The notes under the pieces were generated by a model, which saw nothing but the letters and a program-made list of their open reading frames with translations, was not told where the DNA came from and ran no database searches. DNA of 64,000 nucleotides from an uncultured Lachnospiraceae bacterium. Lineage in GTDB: Bacteria; Bacillota; Clostridia; Lachnospirales; Lachnospiraceae. The stretch's first letter is position 1; every line of letters starts with the position of its first letter. The translations under genes and the position numbers were made by a program. This document shows positions 36,040-46,109 of the stretch, one piece after another. Location of the stretch: positions 42,469 to 106,468 of the forward strand of contig CAKRTZ010000002.1 of NCBI GenBank assembly GCA_934402515.1, written 5' to 3'.

Positions 36040-37451
36040 TTGACGCCCTCTCTGGTGTCCTCAAGAACGATCCCTTTTTCCAACAGTTCTGCACGGATGG
36101 CATCTGCCTTTGCGAAATCTTTGGCTTTCTTCGCCTGCTTGCGCTCTTCGATTTTCTCTAAGACATAAGCCTCAAGTTCTGCGTCCACTCCTTCACTCTC
36201 CTGTGCCTGTTTTGCCTCATGGGCAGTGAGCAGATTTAAGGAAAGCACCTCGTCAAAGCTGCCAATCAGGGTGCGCTTGGTGGCATCGTTACAGTCTGCC
36301 TTTAACAGATCGTAAATCACAGTAATCGCGGAGGCGGTATTTAAGTCATTGCAAAGAGCATCTTCAAATCTTCTGTGGTAAACTGCAAACACCTGCTCAT
36401 CCACAATGCCGTCCTCTTTCAATTCGGCAATTCTCTTGACCAGCTTATTGTAGGCTGCAGTCATCTGATCCAGCACCTCATAGGAGAATTCCAGAGGCTT
36501 CCGATAATGGGACTGCAGACAGAACAGACGGTAAACAATGGGATCATATCCTTTTTCCTCTAACAGGGAAACCGTAAGGAAATCTCCCTTGGATTTGCTC
36601 ATCTTGCCGGATTTATCATTCAGGTGATGCACATGGAACCAGTATTTGCACCAGCTGTGCCCTAAGTAGGACTCACTCTGGGCAATCTCATTGGTGTGAT
36701 GGGGGAAAATATTGTCTACACCGCCACAGTGTAAATCCATGTACTCGCCCAGATTCTTGATTCCGATGCAGGAACATTCGATGTGCCATCCGGGGTAACC
36801 CACGCCCCAGGGACTATCCCATTTCAGCGCCTGTTCCTCAAACTTGGATTTGGTAAACCACAGCACAAAGTCGTTTTTATTCTTTTTATTCACATCCTCG
36901 GTGACATCATCCCGGACACCTACCATGAGTTCCTCCTCGTTCTGGGTATTGAACACATAGTATTCCTTTAATTTGGAGGTGTCAAAGTACACATTTCCCC
37001 CCGCCTGATAAGCATACCCCTTCTCTAACAACACCTCAATCATGTGGATAAACTCAGAGATGCAGTTGGTGGCAGGCTCCACCACATCCGGACGCTTGAT
37101 GTTGAGCTTCCGGCAGTCCTCAAAGAAAGCATCGGTGTAGAACTTTGCAATCTCCATAACGGTTTTATGCTCACGTTTTGCGCCTTTGACCATCTTATCC
37201 TCACCGGTGTCCGCATCGCTGGAAAGATGTCCCACATCGGTGATATTCATGACACGCTTTACATCATATCCTAAGTATCGCAGGGTTTTTTCCAGCACAT
37301 CCTCCATAATATAGCTGCGGAGGTTTCCGATATGGGCGAAATGATAAACGGTAGGGCCGCAGGTATACATGCCGATCCTTCCATCGGTATGGGGCACCAG
37401 CGTTTCCACTTTTTTCGTCAGTGTATTATAAAAGTTAAATCTATTTTCCAT
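36024..37451 (-). CDS. cysS: Cysteinyl-tRNA synthetase
   Basis: The 475-residue class I synthetase has the HIGH-type motif [11 protein letters not shown], zinc ligands including CGPTVY, ECSCIGI and [14 protein letters not shown], and the KMSKS motif [10 protein letters not shown]. The DALR-like C-terminal domain ends VKWKKN. It charges tRNA-Cys in the cytoplasm. AAAGGAG lies 13 bases before the ATG. It overlaps cysE by 11 bases and mrnC by 16, so the three are coupled. Confidence 0.97.
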   Translation of the reverse strand: MENRFNFYNTLTKKVETLVPHTDGRIGMYTCGPTVYHFAHIGNLRSYIMEDVLEKTLRYLGYDVKRVMNITDVGHLSSDADTGEDKMVKGAKREHKTVMEIAKFYTDAFFEDCRKLNIKRPDVVEPATNCISEFIHMIEVLLEKGYAYQAGGNVYFDTSKLKEYYVFNTQNEEELMVGVRDDVTEDVNKKNKNDFVLWFTKSKFEEQALKWDSPWGVGYPGWHIECSCIGIKNLGEYMDLHCGGVDNIFPHHTNEIAQSESYLGHSWCKYWFHVHHLNDKSGKMSKSKGDFLTVSLLEEKGYDPIVYRLFCLQSHYRKPLEFSYEVLDQMTAAYNKLVKRIAELKEDGIVDEQVFAVYHRRFEDALCNDLNTASAITVIYDLLKADCNDATKRTLIGSFDEVLSLNLLTAHEAKQAQESEGVDAELEAYVLEKIEERKQAKKAKDFAKADAIRAELLEKGIVLEDTREGVKWKKN

Positions 37452-38127
37452 TTGTCTTTTCTAACTCCTTTTTCATATTCCGGACACTTTCTTCCAGTAC
37501 CAGCAGCCGATTCGTCAATTCCGTATTGGCGCGCTGCAATACATTGATGTCCTCCTCTACGGGGTCCGGTAAATCTGTCTGGTTCAGTTCTTCTCTGGGC
37601 ACCCGCACATCGTTCTTCTTTACCACATGTCCCGGCACACCCACAACCGTGGAGTTTGGCGGCACAGCTTTTAACACCACGCTGCCTGCACCAATCTTGG
37701 AATTTTCCCCAATGGTAAAGGATCCCAGTACTTTTGCACCCGCACTGATCATGACATTATCCCCAATGGTGGGGTGTCGTTTTCCTTTTTCTTTTCCGGT
37801 TCCTCCCAGAGTCACGCCCTGATAGAGGGTCACGTTATCGCCGATAATGGCGGTTTCACCAATAATGACACCGCTTCCATGGTCAATAAAAAAGCCTTTT
37901 CCGATCTGGGCACCGGGGTGGATTTCAATTCCTGTCTTTCTGGCTGCCCGCTGGGAAATCCATCTGGCATGAAAGTAATGTCCTTTTAAATATTGCTTGT
38001 GTGCCCGGCGGTAACTGAGCATCACACGGAAGCTCGGATACAAGAGAACCTCCATATTGGAATGAATCGCAGGATCCCGTTCACGGATCACCCGGATCTC
38101 TTCTTTAATATTTGCTATGAATCCCAT
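37441..38127 (-). CDS. cysE: Serine O-acetyltransferase CysE
   Basis: The 228-residue protein has an N-terminal helical part ([21 protein letters not shown]) and a left-handed beta-helix of hexapeptide repeats ([43 protein letters not shown]). It makes O-acetylserine for cysteine synthesis. A C-terminal coiled-coil tail of about 40 residues ([20 protein letters not shown]) is longer than in many homologues. Placement next to cysS is conserved in Firmicutes. The ribosome binding site is weak. Confidence 0.95.
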   Translation of the reverse strand: MGFIANIKEEIRVIRERDPAIHSNMEVLLYPSFRVMLSYRRAHKQYLKGHYFHARWISQRAARKTGIEIHPGAQIGKGFFIDHGSGVIIGETAIIGDNVTLYQGVTLGGTGKEKGKRHPTIGDNVMISAGAKVLGSFTIGENSKIGAGSVVLKAVPPNSTVVGVPGHVVKKNDVRVPREELNQTDLPDPVEEDINVLQRANTELTNRLLVLEESVRNMKKELEKTNGK

Positions 38128-38197
38128 TTTCTCTGCTCTTTTCTGTCTAAATATCCTATTTTAAGATATGCAATATCCTGCCTATTGTCAAGGAATT

Positions 38198-38743
38198 TTA
38201 CTGGTTTGCCACAGGGCATCCACCGCATCCTCCGCAACTTCTCGCGGCAGTGTCCACGGAAAAACCGTCCATGGGTGTAGTCAGCATGCAGATTGCCTGG
38301 GAGGAAATGCCTTCGCCACTTCCGGTAAAGCCCAGCCCTTCCTCCGTGGTGGCTTTTACATTGACCTGGCTTATATCAATCCGGAGGGCATCGGCGATAT
38401 TCCGGCGCATGGTGTCAATGTAGGGGCGCATCTTGGGTTTCTGGGCAATGATAGTGGCGTCAATGTTTTCAATATAGAAGGTCTGCTCCGCCAGCATTTC
38501 CCCTACCCGCTCCAAAAGTTTCATGGAGTCTGCACCTTTGTATGCCTCGTCTGTGTCAGGGAAGTGCTTGCCGATATCTCCCATTGCCGCCGCGCCAAGC
38601 AAAGCGTCCATAATCGCATGTAAGAGCACATCCGCGTCAGAGTGCCCCAGCAAACCTTTCTCGTAGGGGATTTCCACACCGCCGATCATCAGCTTGCGGT
38701 TCTCCACCAGTTTATGCACATCGTATCCCATTCCTATTCTCAT
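38198..38743 (-). CDS. ispF: 2-C-methyl-D-erythritol 2,4-cyclodiphosphate synthase with Cys-rich tail
   Basis: The 181-residue protein carries the IspF zinc ligands D8 and H10 (GYDVHKL) and H42 ([13 protein letters not shown]), plus [14 protein letters not shown] and [20 protein letters not shown]. It makes the cyclodiphosphate in the MEP isoprenoid pathway. The family is usually about 157-160 residues; here a tail of about 20 residues ends [13 protein letters not shown], with three cysteines in a possible metal or redox motif. AGAGGA lies 7 bases before the ATG. It heads the long operon down to the methyltransferase. Confidence 0.95.
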   Translation of the reverse strand: MRIGMGYDVHKLVENRKLMIGGVEIPYEKGLLGHSDADVLLHAIMDALLGAAAMGDIGKHFPDTDEAYKGADSMKLLERVGEMLAEQTFYIENIDATIIAQKPKMRPYIDTMRRNIADALRIDISQVNVKATTEEGLGFTGSGEGISSQAICMLTTPMDGFSVDTAARSCGGCGGCPVANQ

Positions 38744-38861
38744 CTATGAATCCTCTGTCTTTCTATTATGTAAAGTATACCCTATTTTTTGTTTTACCAG
38801 CGTTTTATATTCCCGGTTGTTCCATTTCAAAACACGCTCTTTATTATACACGAAAATGGGG

Positions 38862-38904
38862 TAAAAAAAAAGACGAACCCTGCTCTATGTCAAAGTTCGT
38901 CTTT
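38862..38904 (-). terminator. Terminator of prfA
   Basis: Minus strand: AAAGACGAAC (38904-38895) pairs with GTTCGTCTTT (38878-38869), followed by a long T-run. It closes the DUF1385-prmC-prfA transcript. Confidence 0.92.
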
Positions 38905-38918
38905 CGATTTGTTCCTTT

Positions 38919-39995
38919 TTAATTCTCATTCATCTTGGTGAGTTTGGCAGCCTGGTCAGCTGCGATGCAGGCATCTATGATTTCCTGGATGTCTCCGTTC
39001 ATGATTTTGTCCAGCTTGTAAAGGGTCAGTCCGATACGATGATCGGTAACACGCCCCTGGGGGAAGTTGTAAGTTCTGATTTTCTCTGAACGGTCTCCGG
39101 TTCCGATCTGGCTGCGGCGCATCTCTGCCTCCGCATCATGACGCTGCTGCTGCTCAATATCATATAGCTTTGCCTTTAAAAGGGCAAATGCCTTCGCTTT
39201 ATTCTGGATCTGGGATTTCTCCGTCTGGCTGTATACCACGATACCGGTGGGATAGTGGGTCAGACGTACTGCAGAGTCGGTGGTGTTGACACACTGACCA
39301 CCGTTACCAGATGCACGCATTACATCAATACGGATATCCTTCTCATCAATCTGGATATCGATATCCTCGTCTACCTCCGGCATCACTGCCACGGAAATCG
39401 TGGAGGTATGAATACGCCCACCACTCTCTGTCTCCGGTACCCGCTGTACACGATGCACACCGCTTTCGTATTTCATCATGGAGTAAGCACCCTGTCCATC
39501 GATCATGAACTGTACTTCCTTCATGCCGCCGATGCCGATTTCGTATGCATTTAAGGTTTCCACTCTCCAACGCTTACTCTCTGCATAATGCACATACATA
39601 CGGTAGATTTCCGCTGCAAACAAGGCAGCCTCATCGCCGCCTGCACCCGCACGGATTTCCACGATAACATTCTTCTCATCATTAGGATCCTTGGGCAACA
39701 GCAGAATCTTCAATTCCTTTTCCAGTTCTTCGATGCGTTTCTTGCTGTCGTTCAAAGTCTCCTTCAACATCTCACGCATCTCTTCGTCAGATTCTTCCTC
39801 CAGCATCGCAAGGGAATCCTCCACGTCCTGTTTGCACTTCTTATATTCGGTATAGGCTTCCACAAGAGGAGTCATGTCGCTCTGCTCTTTCATAAGCTTA
39901 CGGAAACGCTCCTGGTTATTTGCCACATCCGGCTCCGCCAGTTCATTCATGATTTCCTCGTATCTGCGCAGTAAATCATCTAACTTGTCAAACAT
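38919..39995 (-). CDS. prfA: Peptide chain release factor 1
   Basis: The 358-residue release factor has the catalytic GGQ motif in [20 protein letters not shown], the N-terminal PCRF domain ([14 protein letters not shown]), and the tripeptide anticodon region. It reads UAA and UAG. The Asn before GGQ and Cys after it differ from the Bacillus AGGQHVN pattern. AGGAAAGG lies before the ATG. It is next to prmC, whose product methylates this Gln. Confidence 0.97.
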   Translation of the reverse strand: MFDKLDDLLRRYEEIMNELAEPDVANNQERFRKLMKEQSDMTPLVEAYTEYKKCKQDVEDSLAMLEEESDEEMREMLKETLNDSKKRIEELEKELKILLLPKDPNDEKNVIVEIRAGAGGDEAALFAAEIYRMYVHYAESKRWRVETLNAYEIGIGGMKEVQFMIDGQGAYSMMKYESGVHRVQRVPETESGGRIHTSTISVAVMPEVDEDIDIQIDEKDIRIDVMRASGNGGQCVNTTDSAVRLTHYPTGIVVYSQTEKSQIQNKAKAFALLKAKLYDIEQQQRHDAEAEMRRSQIGTGDRSEKIRTYNFPQGRVTDHRIGLTLYKLDKIMNGDIQEIIDACIAADQAAKLTKMNEN

Positions 39996-40030
39996 TCTGT
40001 ATTTCCTTTCCTGTCTTGTAACAACTTCCT

Positions 40031-40873
40031 CTATAATCTGGCGCAGACCACCCGATCCAGTCCTGCATAATCCTGTACGGTCCGGATCTCTGCAAATCCC
40101 GCCTCTTTCAAAAGCTGCTCCACATCTGCAGCCTGATCATATCCGATTTCAAAATAAATTCTAGCACCCGTCCTCAGCCACTGCGATGCCTGTTCCGTGA
40201 TCTTTCGATAAAAGAAAAGACCATCTTCCATACCGTCCAGGGCAAGCATGGGTTCATGTTCCCGCACCTCCGGCATCAGTGTAGGAATCACACTGCTCTG
40301 GATATAAGGAGGGTTAGACACCAGCAGATCAAACTTTCTTCCTTTTTCCAGGGAGGCAAACAGGTCGCCCTCCAGGAATTCCACCTGCTCGTCGGAAATC
40401 CCAAGTCGTTTTGCATTGCCGTCTGCCACCTGTAAAGCCTCTGGGGAAATATCCACCCCCACGCCGTGGCAGCCATTGGAATAATGAAGGAGACTTAAAA
40501 GAATACAACCCGAACCGGTACACAGATCCAGAATCTGCTCCCCGTCGAAAGGTTCCCGCATCACTTCCTCCACCAGAATTTCCGTATCCTGTCTGGGAAT
40601 CAGCACATGCTCATTTACTCCGAATTCCAGTCCCATAAATTCCTGTACACCGGTGAGGTGTTGAAGGGGAATGTGCTTCGTCCGCTCTCCAATCAGCTTT
40701 TCGTACTGCTGGATTTCTTCCGCCGATACATCCCGATCCGGATGTACCAGCAGGGTATTCCGGTCCGTTCCACACACAAATTCCAATAACAGTCTGGCAT
40801 CCAAGGCAGCTTCTCCGATTTCTGCTGCCTCCAGACTTTCTTTTCCTATCTTATACAGTGCTCGATATTCCAT
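40031..40873 (-). CDS. prmC: Release factor glutamine methyltransferase
   Basis: The 280-residue SAM-dependent enzyme has a helical N-terminus, the SAM motif [15 protein letters not shown] and the catalytic NPPY motif ([15 protein letters not shown]). It methylates the GGQ glutamine of release factors. AGGAAG lies 9 bases before the ATG, which overlaps the DUF1385 gene by 23 bases. The gene is 35 bases upstream of prfA. Confidence 0.96.
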   Translation of the reverse strand: MEYRALYKIGKESLEAAEIGEAALDARLLLEFVCGTDRNTLLVHPDRDVSAEEIQQYEKLIGERTKHIPLQHLTGVQEFMGLEFGVNEHVLIPRQDTEILVEEVMREPFDGEQILDLCTGSGCILLSLLHYSNGCHGVGVDISPEALQVADGNAKRLGISDEQVEFLEGDLFASLEKGRKFDLLVSNPPYIQSSVIPTLMPEVREHEPMLALDGMEDGLFFYRKITEQASQWLRTGARIYFEIGYDQAADVEQLLKEAGFAEIRTVQDYAGLDRVVCARL

Positions 40874-41852
40874 CTTCTATATCTTCCTGTGTCAGATCCT
40901 CCGGGAATTTGTAATTAAAGTCCTCCCGCAGGAATTGTTTCCAGTCAAACACTGCTTCCACCGCTTTGATTGCCACTTCCACCATCTGCTCATCCGGCTC
41001 TTTCGTGGTCAGTCGCTGCAGCCACATTCCCGGTGCGGAAATAATCTTCACCAGAATATTATTGCTGCGTCCGGCCAGCCGAATCAACTCATAGGAAATC
41101 CCCGCAATCACGGGAATCAGTAACAGACGAAGGAGTAAACGCCATACCGGAGACTCCACACGGATAAAGAAAAATAAAATCACACTTACCAGCATAACGA
41201 ACAGAAGAAAACTGGTTCCACAGCGTTTATGCTGTTTGGAACTCTTCATTACATTTTCCACCGTGAGAGTATGTCCATGCTCAATACAGTTGATGCATTT
41301 ATGCTCCGCTCCATGATACCGGTACACTCTCTTAATATCCGGCATCAGGGAAATCCCTGCCACATATAAAACAAAGATCACAATGCGGATAACGCCTTCG
41401 ATAATAGCCATCAGGGAAGCGTTGCGGACATACCGTCCCAGCCATACACTGGCATAATAGGGAAGTGCCATGAATAATGCCAACGCTAGTACTACGGCCA
41501 AAACTGTGGTCAATGTAGTCAGCGCCTTATCCTGTCTGGCTTTCTTCGCCGGATCTTTGATGTTCTTCTGTTCATCCTCATCTTCATAAAAAGTTGCGGA
41601 AAAATTCAGGGAACGGGTTCCCAGAATCAAAGAATCCAGGAAGTTAAAAACGCCACGGATAAATGGAATATTCTTAATTTTGCTTCCATCCAGAATTCCA
41701 TGGTAGGTGTCCAACTCCACTTCAATCTCTCCGTTTGGCTTACGCACAGCCACCGAGTATTTGTCCCCGTTTTTCATCATGATTCCCTCAAGAACCGCCT
41801 GTCCGCCGATCCCTGAGTAATGTCCACGTTTCTTTCTCTTTTTCTTTGCCAT
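40851..41852 (-). CDS. DUF1385 family membrane protein (YqhQ-like)
   Basis: The 333-residue protein begins with a Lys/Arg-rich stretch, then GGQAVLEGIMMKNGDKYSVAVR. The body has four or five hydrophobic segments, and between them EHKCINCIEHGHTLTVENVM and HKRCGTSFLLFVMLVSVI, both hallmarks of DUF1385. The biochemical role is unknown; the family is very common beside prmC-prfA in Clostridia. The ATG at 41852 has GGAG 10 bases before it. It lies just after the rpmE terminator. Confidence 0.92.
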   Translation of the reverse strand: MAKKKRKKRGHYSGIGGQAVLEGIMMKNGDKYSVAVRKPNGEIEVELDTYHGILDGSKIKNIPFIRGVFNFLDSLILGTRSLNFSATFYEDEDEQKNIKDPAKKARQDKALTTLTTVLAVVLALALFMALPYYASVWLGRYVRNASLMAIIEGVIRIVIFVLYVAGISLMPDIKRVYRYHGAEHKCINCIEHGHTLTVENVMKSSKQHKRCGTSFLLFVMLVSVILFFFIRVESPVWRLLLRLLLIPVIAGISYELIRLAGRSNNILVKIISAPGMWLQRLTTKEPDEQMVEVAIKAVEAVFDWKQFLREDFNYKFPEDLTQEDIEDGISSTV

Positions 41853-41870
41853 AATCAAAATACTCCATAA

Positions 41871-41907
41871 CCAAAAATAAGGTTGAGATTTATTGAAACC
41901 TCAACCT
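41871..41907 (-). terminator. Terminator/attenuator after rpmE
   Basis: An 8-bp stem (arms 41880-41887 and 41900-41907) is followed on the minus strand by TATTTTTGG. No clear promoter separates it from DUF1385, so some readthrough probably supplies the downstream genes. Confidence 0.75.
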
Positions 41908-41921
41908 TTTTTGTTATCAGC

Positions 41922-42128
41922 TTATTTGTTTTCAAAACCGTACTTCTTATTGAACTTATCAATTCTGCCGGCGATTCTTGCAGCTTTCTGCTGACCGGTA
42001 TAGAAGGAATGGCATTTGGAACATACTTCCACGTGGATCTCGGGTTTGGTGGATCCGGTTACAAAAGTGTTGCCACAGTTACAAGTTACGGTTGCCTGAT
42101 AATACTCAGGATGGATTCCCTGTCTCAT
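41922..42128 (-). CDS. rpmE: 50S ribosomal protein L31
   Basis: The 68-residue protein matches L31: [20 protein letters not shown], then [20 protein letters not shown]. The CxC and CSKC pairs mark the zinc-binding type. The ATG at 42128 has AGAGGTG upstream and is the usual family start. It has its own promoter and terminator next to rho, an arrangement common in Firmicutes. Confidence 0.96.
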   Translation of the reverse strand: MRQGIHPEYYQATVTCNCGNTFVTGSTKPEIHVEVCSKCHSFYTGQQKAARIAGRIDKFNKKYGFENK

Positions 42129-42205
42129 TTCTTTCACCTCTCTATAATGAACAAAGTTCTTCAATATATTATTCTGTGAATTCTTATATCACGAACAGCT
42201 TTATC

Positions 42206-42234
42206 AGTGTAGCATAACATCCTCCGCAATGCAA
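42206..42234 (-). promoter_or_regulatory. Promoter of rpmE
   Basis: Minus strand: TTGCAT (42234-42229), 17 bases, TACACT (42211-42206), with TG at the extended -10 position. It lies between rho and rpmE. Confidence 0.65.
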
Positions 42235-42242
42235 GGATTTTT

Positions 42243-43784
42243 TTAGATAAACTTCATTTTCTTTACAAGATTCACAAATTCCACATTATTTCTGGTATGG
42301 GAGAACATGTCGATTACTTTCTCCACCGCATCCTCCGGTTTCATGCCGTTAAATGCCTTACGGATAATGTTAATTGCCTCCTGCTCATCCTCATTTAACA
42401 GCAGATCCTCACGACGGGTACTGGATTTGGGAATATCGATGGCCGGGAAAATCCTCTTCTCAGACAGTTTCCGGTTCAGTACCATTTCCATATTACCGGT
42501 TCCCTTAAATTCCTCGTATACCACATCATCCATCTTGGATCCGGTCTCCACCAGTGCTGTTGCCAAAATAGTCAGGCTGCCACCCTCTCTCATATTCCGG
42601 GCTGCGCCAAAGAAACGCTTGGGCATGTGCAGAGCCGCAGGATCAAGACCTCCGGACAGGGTTCTTCCCGAAGGGGGAACGGTAAGGTTGTAGGCTCTGG
42701 TAAGACGGGTGATGGAGTCTAACAGAATCATAACATCCTTTTTGTGCTCTACCAGTCTCTTAGCCCGTTCAATGACCATCTCTGCCACGCGCTTGTGGTG
42801 CTCCGGCAGTTCATCGAAAGTAGAGTAAATCACCTCCACATTCGGACCCTCGATAGCTTCCTTAATATCTGTCACTTCCTCGGGACGTTCATCGATCAGC
42901 AGAATGATCAGATGTACATCGGGGGAATTCCGTTTCACTGATTGTGCCACCTCTTTTAATAAGGTAGTTTTACCTGCTTTCGGCGGGGATACGATCATAC
43001 CACGCTGTCCTTTACCTACGGGACTCATGAGGTCCATAACACGCATGGCCACAGAAGCACCGGGAGTCTCCAGTTTCAATCTCTCGTTGGGAAAGATAGG
43101 GGTCATATCCTCGAAGTTGGTCCGTTTGGCTGCCACCTCCGGTGCATATCCGTTAATGGATTTCACATATAGCAGAGCACTGAACTTCTCTGCCTGAGTC
43201 TTAATCCGGGTGTTGCCTACCAGAATATCTCCGGTCTTTAATCCAAAGCGGCGAATCTGACTGGGCGCTACATATACATCTCTTTCGCCCGGCAGATAGT
43301 TTTCACACCGGATAAAGCCATAACCGTCCGGCATGACTTCCAGAATTCCCTGGGCCTGCTGTCCACTGTCCAATTCAGCGGGAAATTCCGCATTTTCTTC
43401 CACTGTTACATTTTTCATCGGTTCCGGCGCCGCACCAGCCTGACTGGCCGTTTCTGCCGGGGTCTCTGTCCGCTCCGGTTTATGGGCATGTTCCGTGCGC
43501 ACCGGTTGTTCTTCTTTATTGCGGTTGTCCACACGGATAATCTTCCGGCGTGGATGCGCCGCAGTAGCGTTTTCTGCTTTCACAGCCTCGGTTTTTCCGT
43601 TTTCCGATTTCGGCTGTTTCTTTTCCTGCCCTGCCTTTTCCAGCCGTTCATCCTCCTCCAGCATTGCCTGTACCAGGTCTGCCTTTTTCATTGCAGATGT
43701 TCCCTTCAGGTTTCTCGCCTTTGCAAGATCTCGCAAAGTGGCCAGCGACAAGGATTCATATTTCTCCTTCATATTCTGATTCAT
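42243..43784 (-). CDS. rho: Transcription termination factor Rho
   Basis: The 513-residue hexameric helicase has an N-terminal SAP-like segment (LSLATLRDLAKARNLKGTSA), a low-complexity charged insertion at about 45-130 rich in Lys, Glu and Ala, the cold-shock RNA-binding domain (GILEVMPDGYGFIRCENYLPG), Walker A (SPPKAGKTTLL), Walker B (VMILLDSITRLTRAYN) and the Q-loop (PPSGRTLSGGLD). The insertion is absent in E. coli Rho but frequent in Clostridia. The ATG at 43784 was chosen because GGAG lies 7 bases before it; a GTG two codons earlier is weaker. Confidence 0.97.
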   Translation of the reverse strand: MNQNMKEKYESLSLATLRDLAKARNLKGTSAMKKADLVQAMLEEDERLEKAGQEKKQPKSENGKTEAVKAENATAAHPRRKIIRVDNRNKEEQPVRTEHAHKPERTETPAETASQAGAAPEPMKNVTVEENAEFPAELDSGQQAQGILEVMPDGYGFIRCENYLPGERDVYVAPSQIRRFGLKTGDILVGNTRIKTQAEKFSALLYVKSINGYAPEVAAKRTNFEDMTPIFPNERLKLETPGASVAMRVMDLMSPVGKGQRGMIVSPPKAGKTTLLKEVAQSVKRNSPDVHLIILLIDERPEEVTDIKEAIEGPNVEVIYSTFDELPEHHKRVAEMVIERAKRLVEHKKDVMILLDSITRLTRAYNLTVPPSGRTLSGGLDPAALHMPKRFFGAARNMREGGSLTILATALVETGSKMDDVVYEEFKGTGNMEMVLNRKLSEKRIFPAIDIPKSSTRREDLLLNEDEQEAINIIRKAFNGMKPEDAVEKVIDMFSHTRNNVEFVNLVKKMKFI

Positions 43785-43885
43785 ATACACACTCCAATTC
43801 TTCCTTCAACATTGTTGAAAGAATTCTTATTAAGTTAACTTATTGGGGGATCTAAAAAGATTGGTTTAAGATTACTTGTGACTTT

Positions 43886-43913
43886 ATTATACACTACACT
43901 TTTCAAATTGCAA
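43886..43913 (-). promoter_or_regulatory. Promoter of rho
   Basis: Minus strand: TTGCAA (43913-43908), 16 bases, TATAAT (43891-43886). The leader to the rho start is about 95 bases. Confidence 0.5.
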
Positions 43914-43926
43914 AGTTTTTTTAGTC

Positions 43927-43955
43927 TTGCAGGTAAGAAATAAATATTATATGAT
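43927..43955 (+). promoter_or_regulatory. Promoter of the malic enzyme operon
   Basis: TTGCAG (43927-43932), 17 bases, TATGAT (43950-43955), 52 bases before the ATG. It is back to back with the rho promoter. Confidence 0.55.
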
Positions 43956-44007
43956 GTCAAAGGAATTGAATTTTTGTAATCATAGATATTTATATAGGAG
44001 AAAAGTC

Positions 44008-45162
44008 ATGACTTTGAATGAGAAAGCATTACAGCTCCATGAAGAATGGAACGGAAAACTGGAAACCGTGTCAAAAATCCCTGTCAAATCCCGTGAGGCA
44101 TTATCTCTCGCCTATACTCCCGGTGTCGCAGAACCTTGTAAAGTGATTGCCCAGGATAAGGAGGCTGCTTACAAATATACCATGAAAGCCAACACGATAG
44201 CCGTTGTCTCCGATGGAAGCGCCGTTTTAGGTCTGGGAAATATCGGGCCTTATGCCGCTATGCCTGTTATGGAGGGAAAAGCTGTCCTGTTTAAGGAGTT
44301 CGGTGGGGTCAATGCCGTTCCCATCTGTCTGGATACCCAGGACACGGAGGAAATTATCAAGGCTGTGACTTATCTTGCCCCCGGCTTTGGCGGCATCAAT
44401 CTGGAAGACATCAGTGCTCCCCGTTGTTTTGAAATTGAGGAACGCCTGAAGGCTGCTCTGGATATCCCTGTATTTCATGACGACCAGCACGGTACTGCCA
44501 TCGTGGTTCTCGCCGGTATTATCAATGCCCTGAAGGTAGTGGGCAAGAAAAAAGAAGATTGTAAGGTTGTGGTAAATGGTGCAGGAAGTGCCGGTGTTGC
44601 CATTACCAAACTACTGCTGACCTATGGTTTCCCCAATGTGATCATGTGTGACAAGGTGGGAATCGTATCAAAAACCACACCCGGATTAAACTGGATGCAG
44701 CAGAAAATGACAGAAGTAACCAATCCCAATAATGAAACCGGCTCTCTTGCTGACGCATTAAAGGGCACTGACATTTTCGTAGGTGTGTCTGCCCCCAATA
44801 TTGTCACCCCGGAAATGGTTGCTTCCATGAATCATGACTCTATCCTCTTTGCCATGGCAAATCCTGTACCTGAAATTATGCCGGATGTGGCAAAAGCTGC
44901 CGGAGCCCGTGTGGTTGGCACAGGCCGCAGTGACTTCCCCAATCAGGTCAATAATGTGGTGGCTTTCCCCGGTATCTTCCGCGGTGCTCTGGAAGGTCGT
45001 GCTACCCAGATCACCGAAGAGATGAAACTGGCGGCTGCCAATGCGATCGCAGGACTGGTTCCCGAAGATGAATTAAATGATGAAAACATCATGCCTGAGG
45101 CATTTAATCCCAAGGTGGCTGAGGTTGTCGCTGAAGCCGTGAAATCCCACATTGTACGATGA
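44008..45162 (+). CDS. NAD(P)-dependent malic enzyme
   Basis: The 384-residue enzyme has the malic domain (SLAYTPGVAEPCKVI, KANTIAVVSDGSAVLGLGNIG), the metal-binding active site FHDDQHGTAIVVLAGIINALK, and the Rossmann domain (VVVNGAGSAGVAITKLLL). It converts malate to pyruvate and CO2. This is the short bacterial form without a phosphotransacetylase domain. The ATG at 44008 has TAGGAG 8 bases before it. The stop overlaps the next gene as ATGA. Confidence 0.95.
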   Translation: MTLNEKALQLHEEWNGKLETVSKIPVKSREALSLAYTPGVAEPCKVIAQDKEAAYKYTMKANTIAVVSDGSAVLGLGNIGPYAAMPVMEGKAVLFKEFGGVNAVPICLDTQDTEEIIKAVTYLAPGFGGINLEDISAPRCFEIEERLKAALDIPVFHDDQHGTAIVVLAGIINALKVVGKKKEDCKVVVNGAGSAGVAITKLLLTYGFPNVIMCDKVGIVSKTTPGLNWMQQKMTEVTNPNNETGSLADALKGTDIFVGVSAPNIVTPEMVASMNHDSILFAMANPVPEIMPDVAKAAGARVVGTGRSDFPNQVNNVVAFPGIFRGALEGRATQITEEMKLAAANAIAGLVPEDELNDENIMPEAFNPKVAEVVAEAVKSHIVR

Positions 45163-46109
45163 AAACCTGGGCTGGGAAACCTTATTACTCCTTAGATGCC
45201 TGGTGTAAGGAAGTCTACGGAGAAAAGTTATACAAAATCGCGATCAATGCAGGCTTTACCTGTCCGACCAGAGATGGCCGGGCAGGGACAAAAGGCTGCA
45301 TTTTCTGTAGTGCCCAGGGAAGCGGTGACTTTGCCGTCCCTCTTGCCTCCCATCCAGGGGAGACAATCCGCCCCCAGATTGAAGCAGGGCTGAAACTTTT
45401 TCATGAAAAGCACATCGGTTCCCGATTCATCGGTTATTTTCAGGCATTTACCAACACCTACGGTCCGGTTTCCTATCTGGAAGCAATTTACCGTGCTGCT
45501 CTGGACACACCGGAAATTGCCGGTATTTCCATTGCAACCCGGCCGGATGTACTGCCTCCGGAGGTTTTGGCTCTGCTTGCCCGCTTGAAAGCAGAATATC
45601 CCCACAAATTTATCTGGGTGGAACTGGGGCTGCAGACCATCCATACCTCCACCGCAGCCTACATCCGCAGAGGCTATCCCCTGTCCGTCTTTGACCAGGC
45701 AGTGAGCAATCTGCAGCAAAGCGGAATTCCCGTGATTGTCCATGTGATACTGGGGCTTCCCAGAGAAACACCGGAAGATATGCTTCGGACTGTCCAATAC
45801 TTAAATAGCCTTCCGGTATGGGGAGTGAAGCTGCAGCTTCTTCACGTATTAAAGGACACAGATCTTGCGGCTGCGTACGAACAGGGAACTTTCCAGGTTC
45901 TGTCCCGGGAGGACTATCTCTCTGTTTTAATGAAATGTATCGCCGCACTCCGTCCGGACATTGTCCTGCACCGGGTAACCGGTGATGGCCCCAGAGAACT
46001 TTTACTGGCTCCCACCTGGAGCCTTCACAAAAAATCTGTTTTAAATGAACTGCACCATCGCCTCAAAGTAGAAGATGTCTGGCAGGGAAAGGATTACTTA
46101 CCACAATGA
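45159..46109 (+). CDS. Radical SAM protein, YhcC/TIGR01212 family
   Basis: The 316-residue protein has the atypical cysteine cluster FTCPTRDGRAGTKGCIFCSA, which should bind the [4Fe-4S] cluster, then YFQAFTNTYGPV, WVELGLQTIHTSTA and VHVILGLPRETPEDML, all typical of YhcC. The reaction is not established; E. coli YhcC affects anaerobic metabolism. It overlaps malic enzyme and the DUF4364 gene by 4 bases each, so the three form a coupled operon. Confidence 0.92.
   Translation: MKTWAGKPYYSLDAWCKEVYGEKLYKIAINAGFTCPTRDGRAGTKGCIFCSAQGSGDFAVPLASHPGETIRPQIEAGLKLFHEKHIGSRFIGYFQAFTNTYGPVSYLEAIYRAALDTPEIAGISIATRPDVLPPEVLALLARLKAEYPHKFIWVELGLQTIHTSTAAYIRRGYPLSVFDQAVSNLQQSGIPVIVHVILGLPRETPEDMLRTVQYLNSLPVWGVKLQLLHVLKDTDLAAAYEQGTFQVLSREDYLSVLMKCIAALRPDIVLHRVTGDGPRELLLAPTWSLHKKSVLNELHHRLKVEDVWQGKDYLPQ

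Noticed and set aside
39588..39974. Plus-strand ORF of 128 codons opposite prfA
   Set aside because: It is antisense to a highly conserved release factor and has no supporting start signal.
43927..44007. N-terminal extension of malic enzyme
   Set aside because: The extra codons overlap the promoter and lack a ribosome binding site; TAGGAG directly precedes the ATG at 44008.
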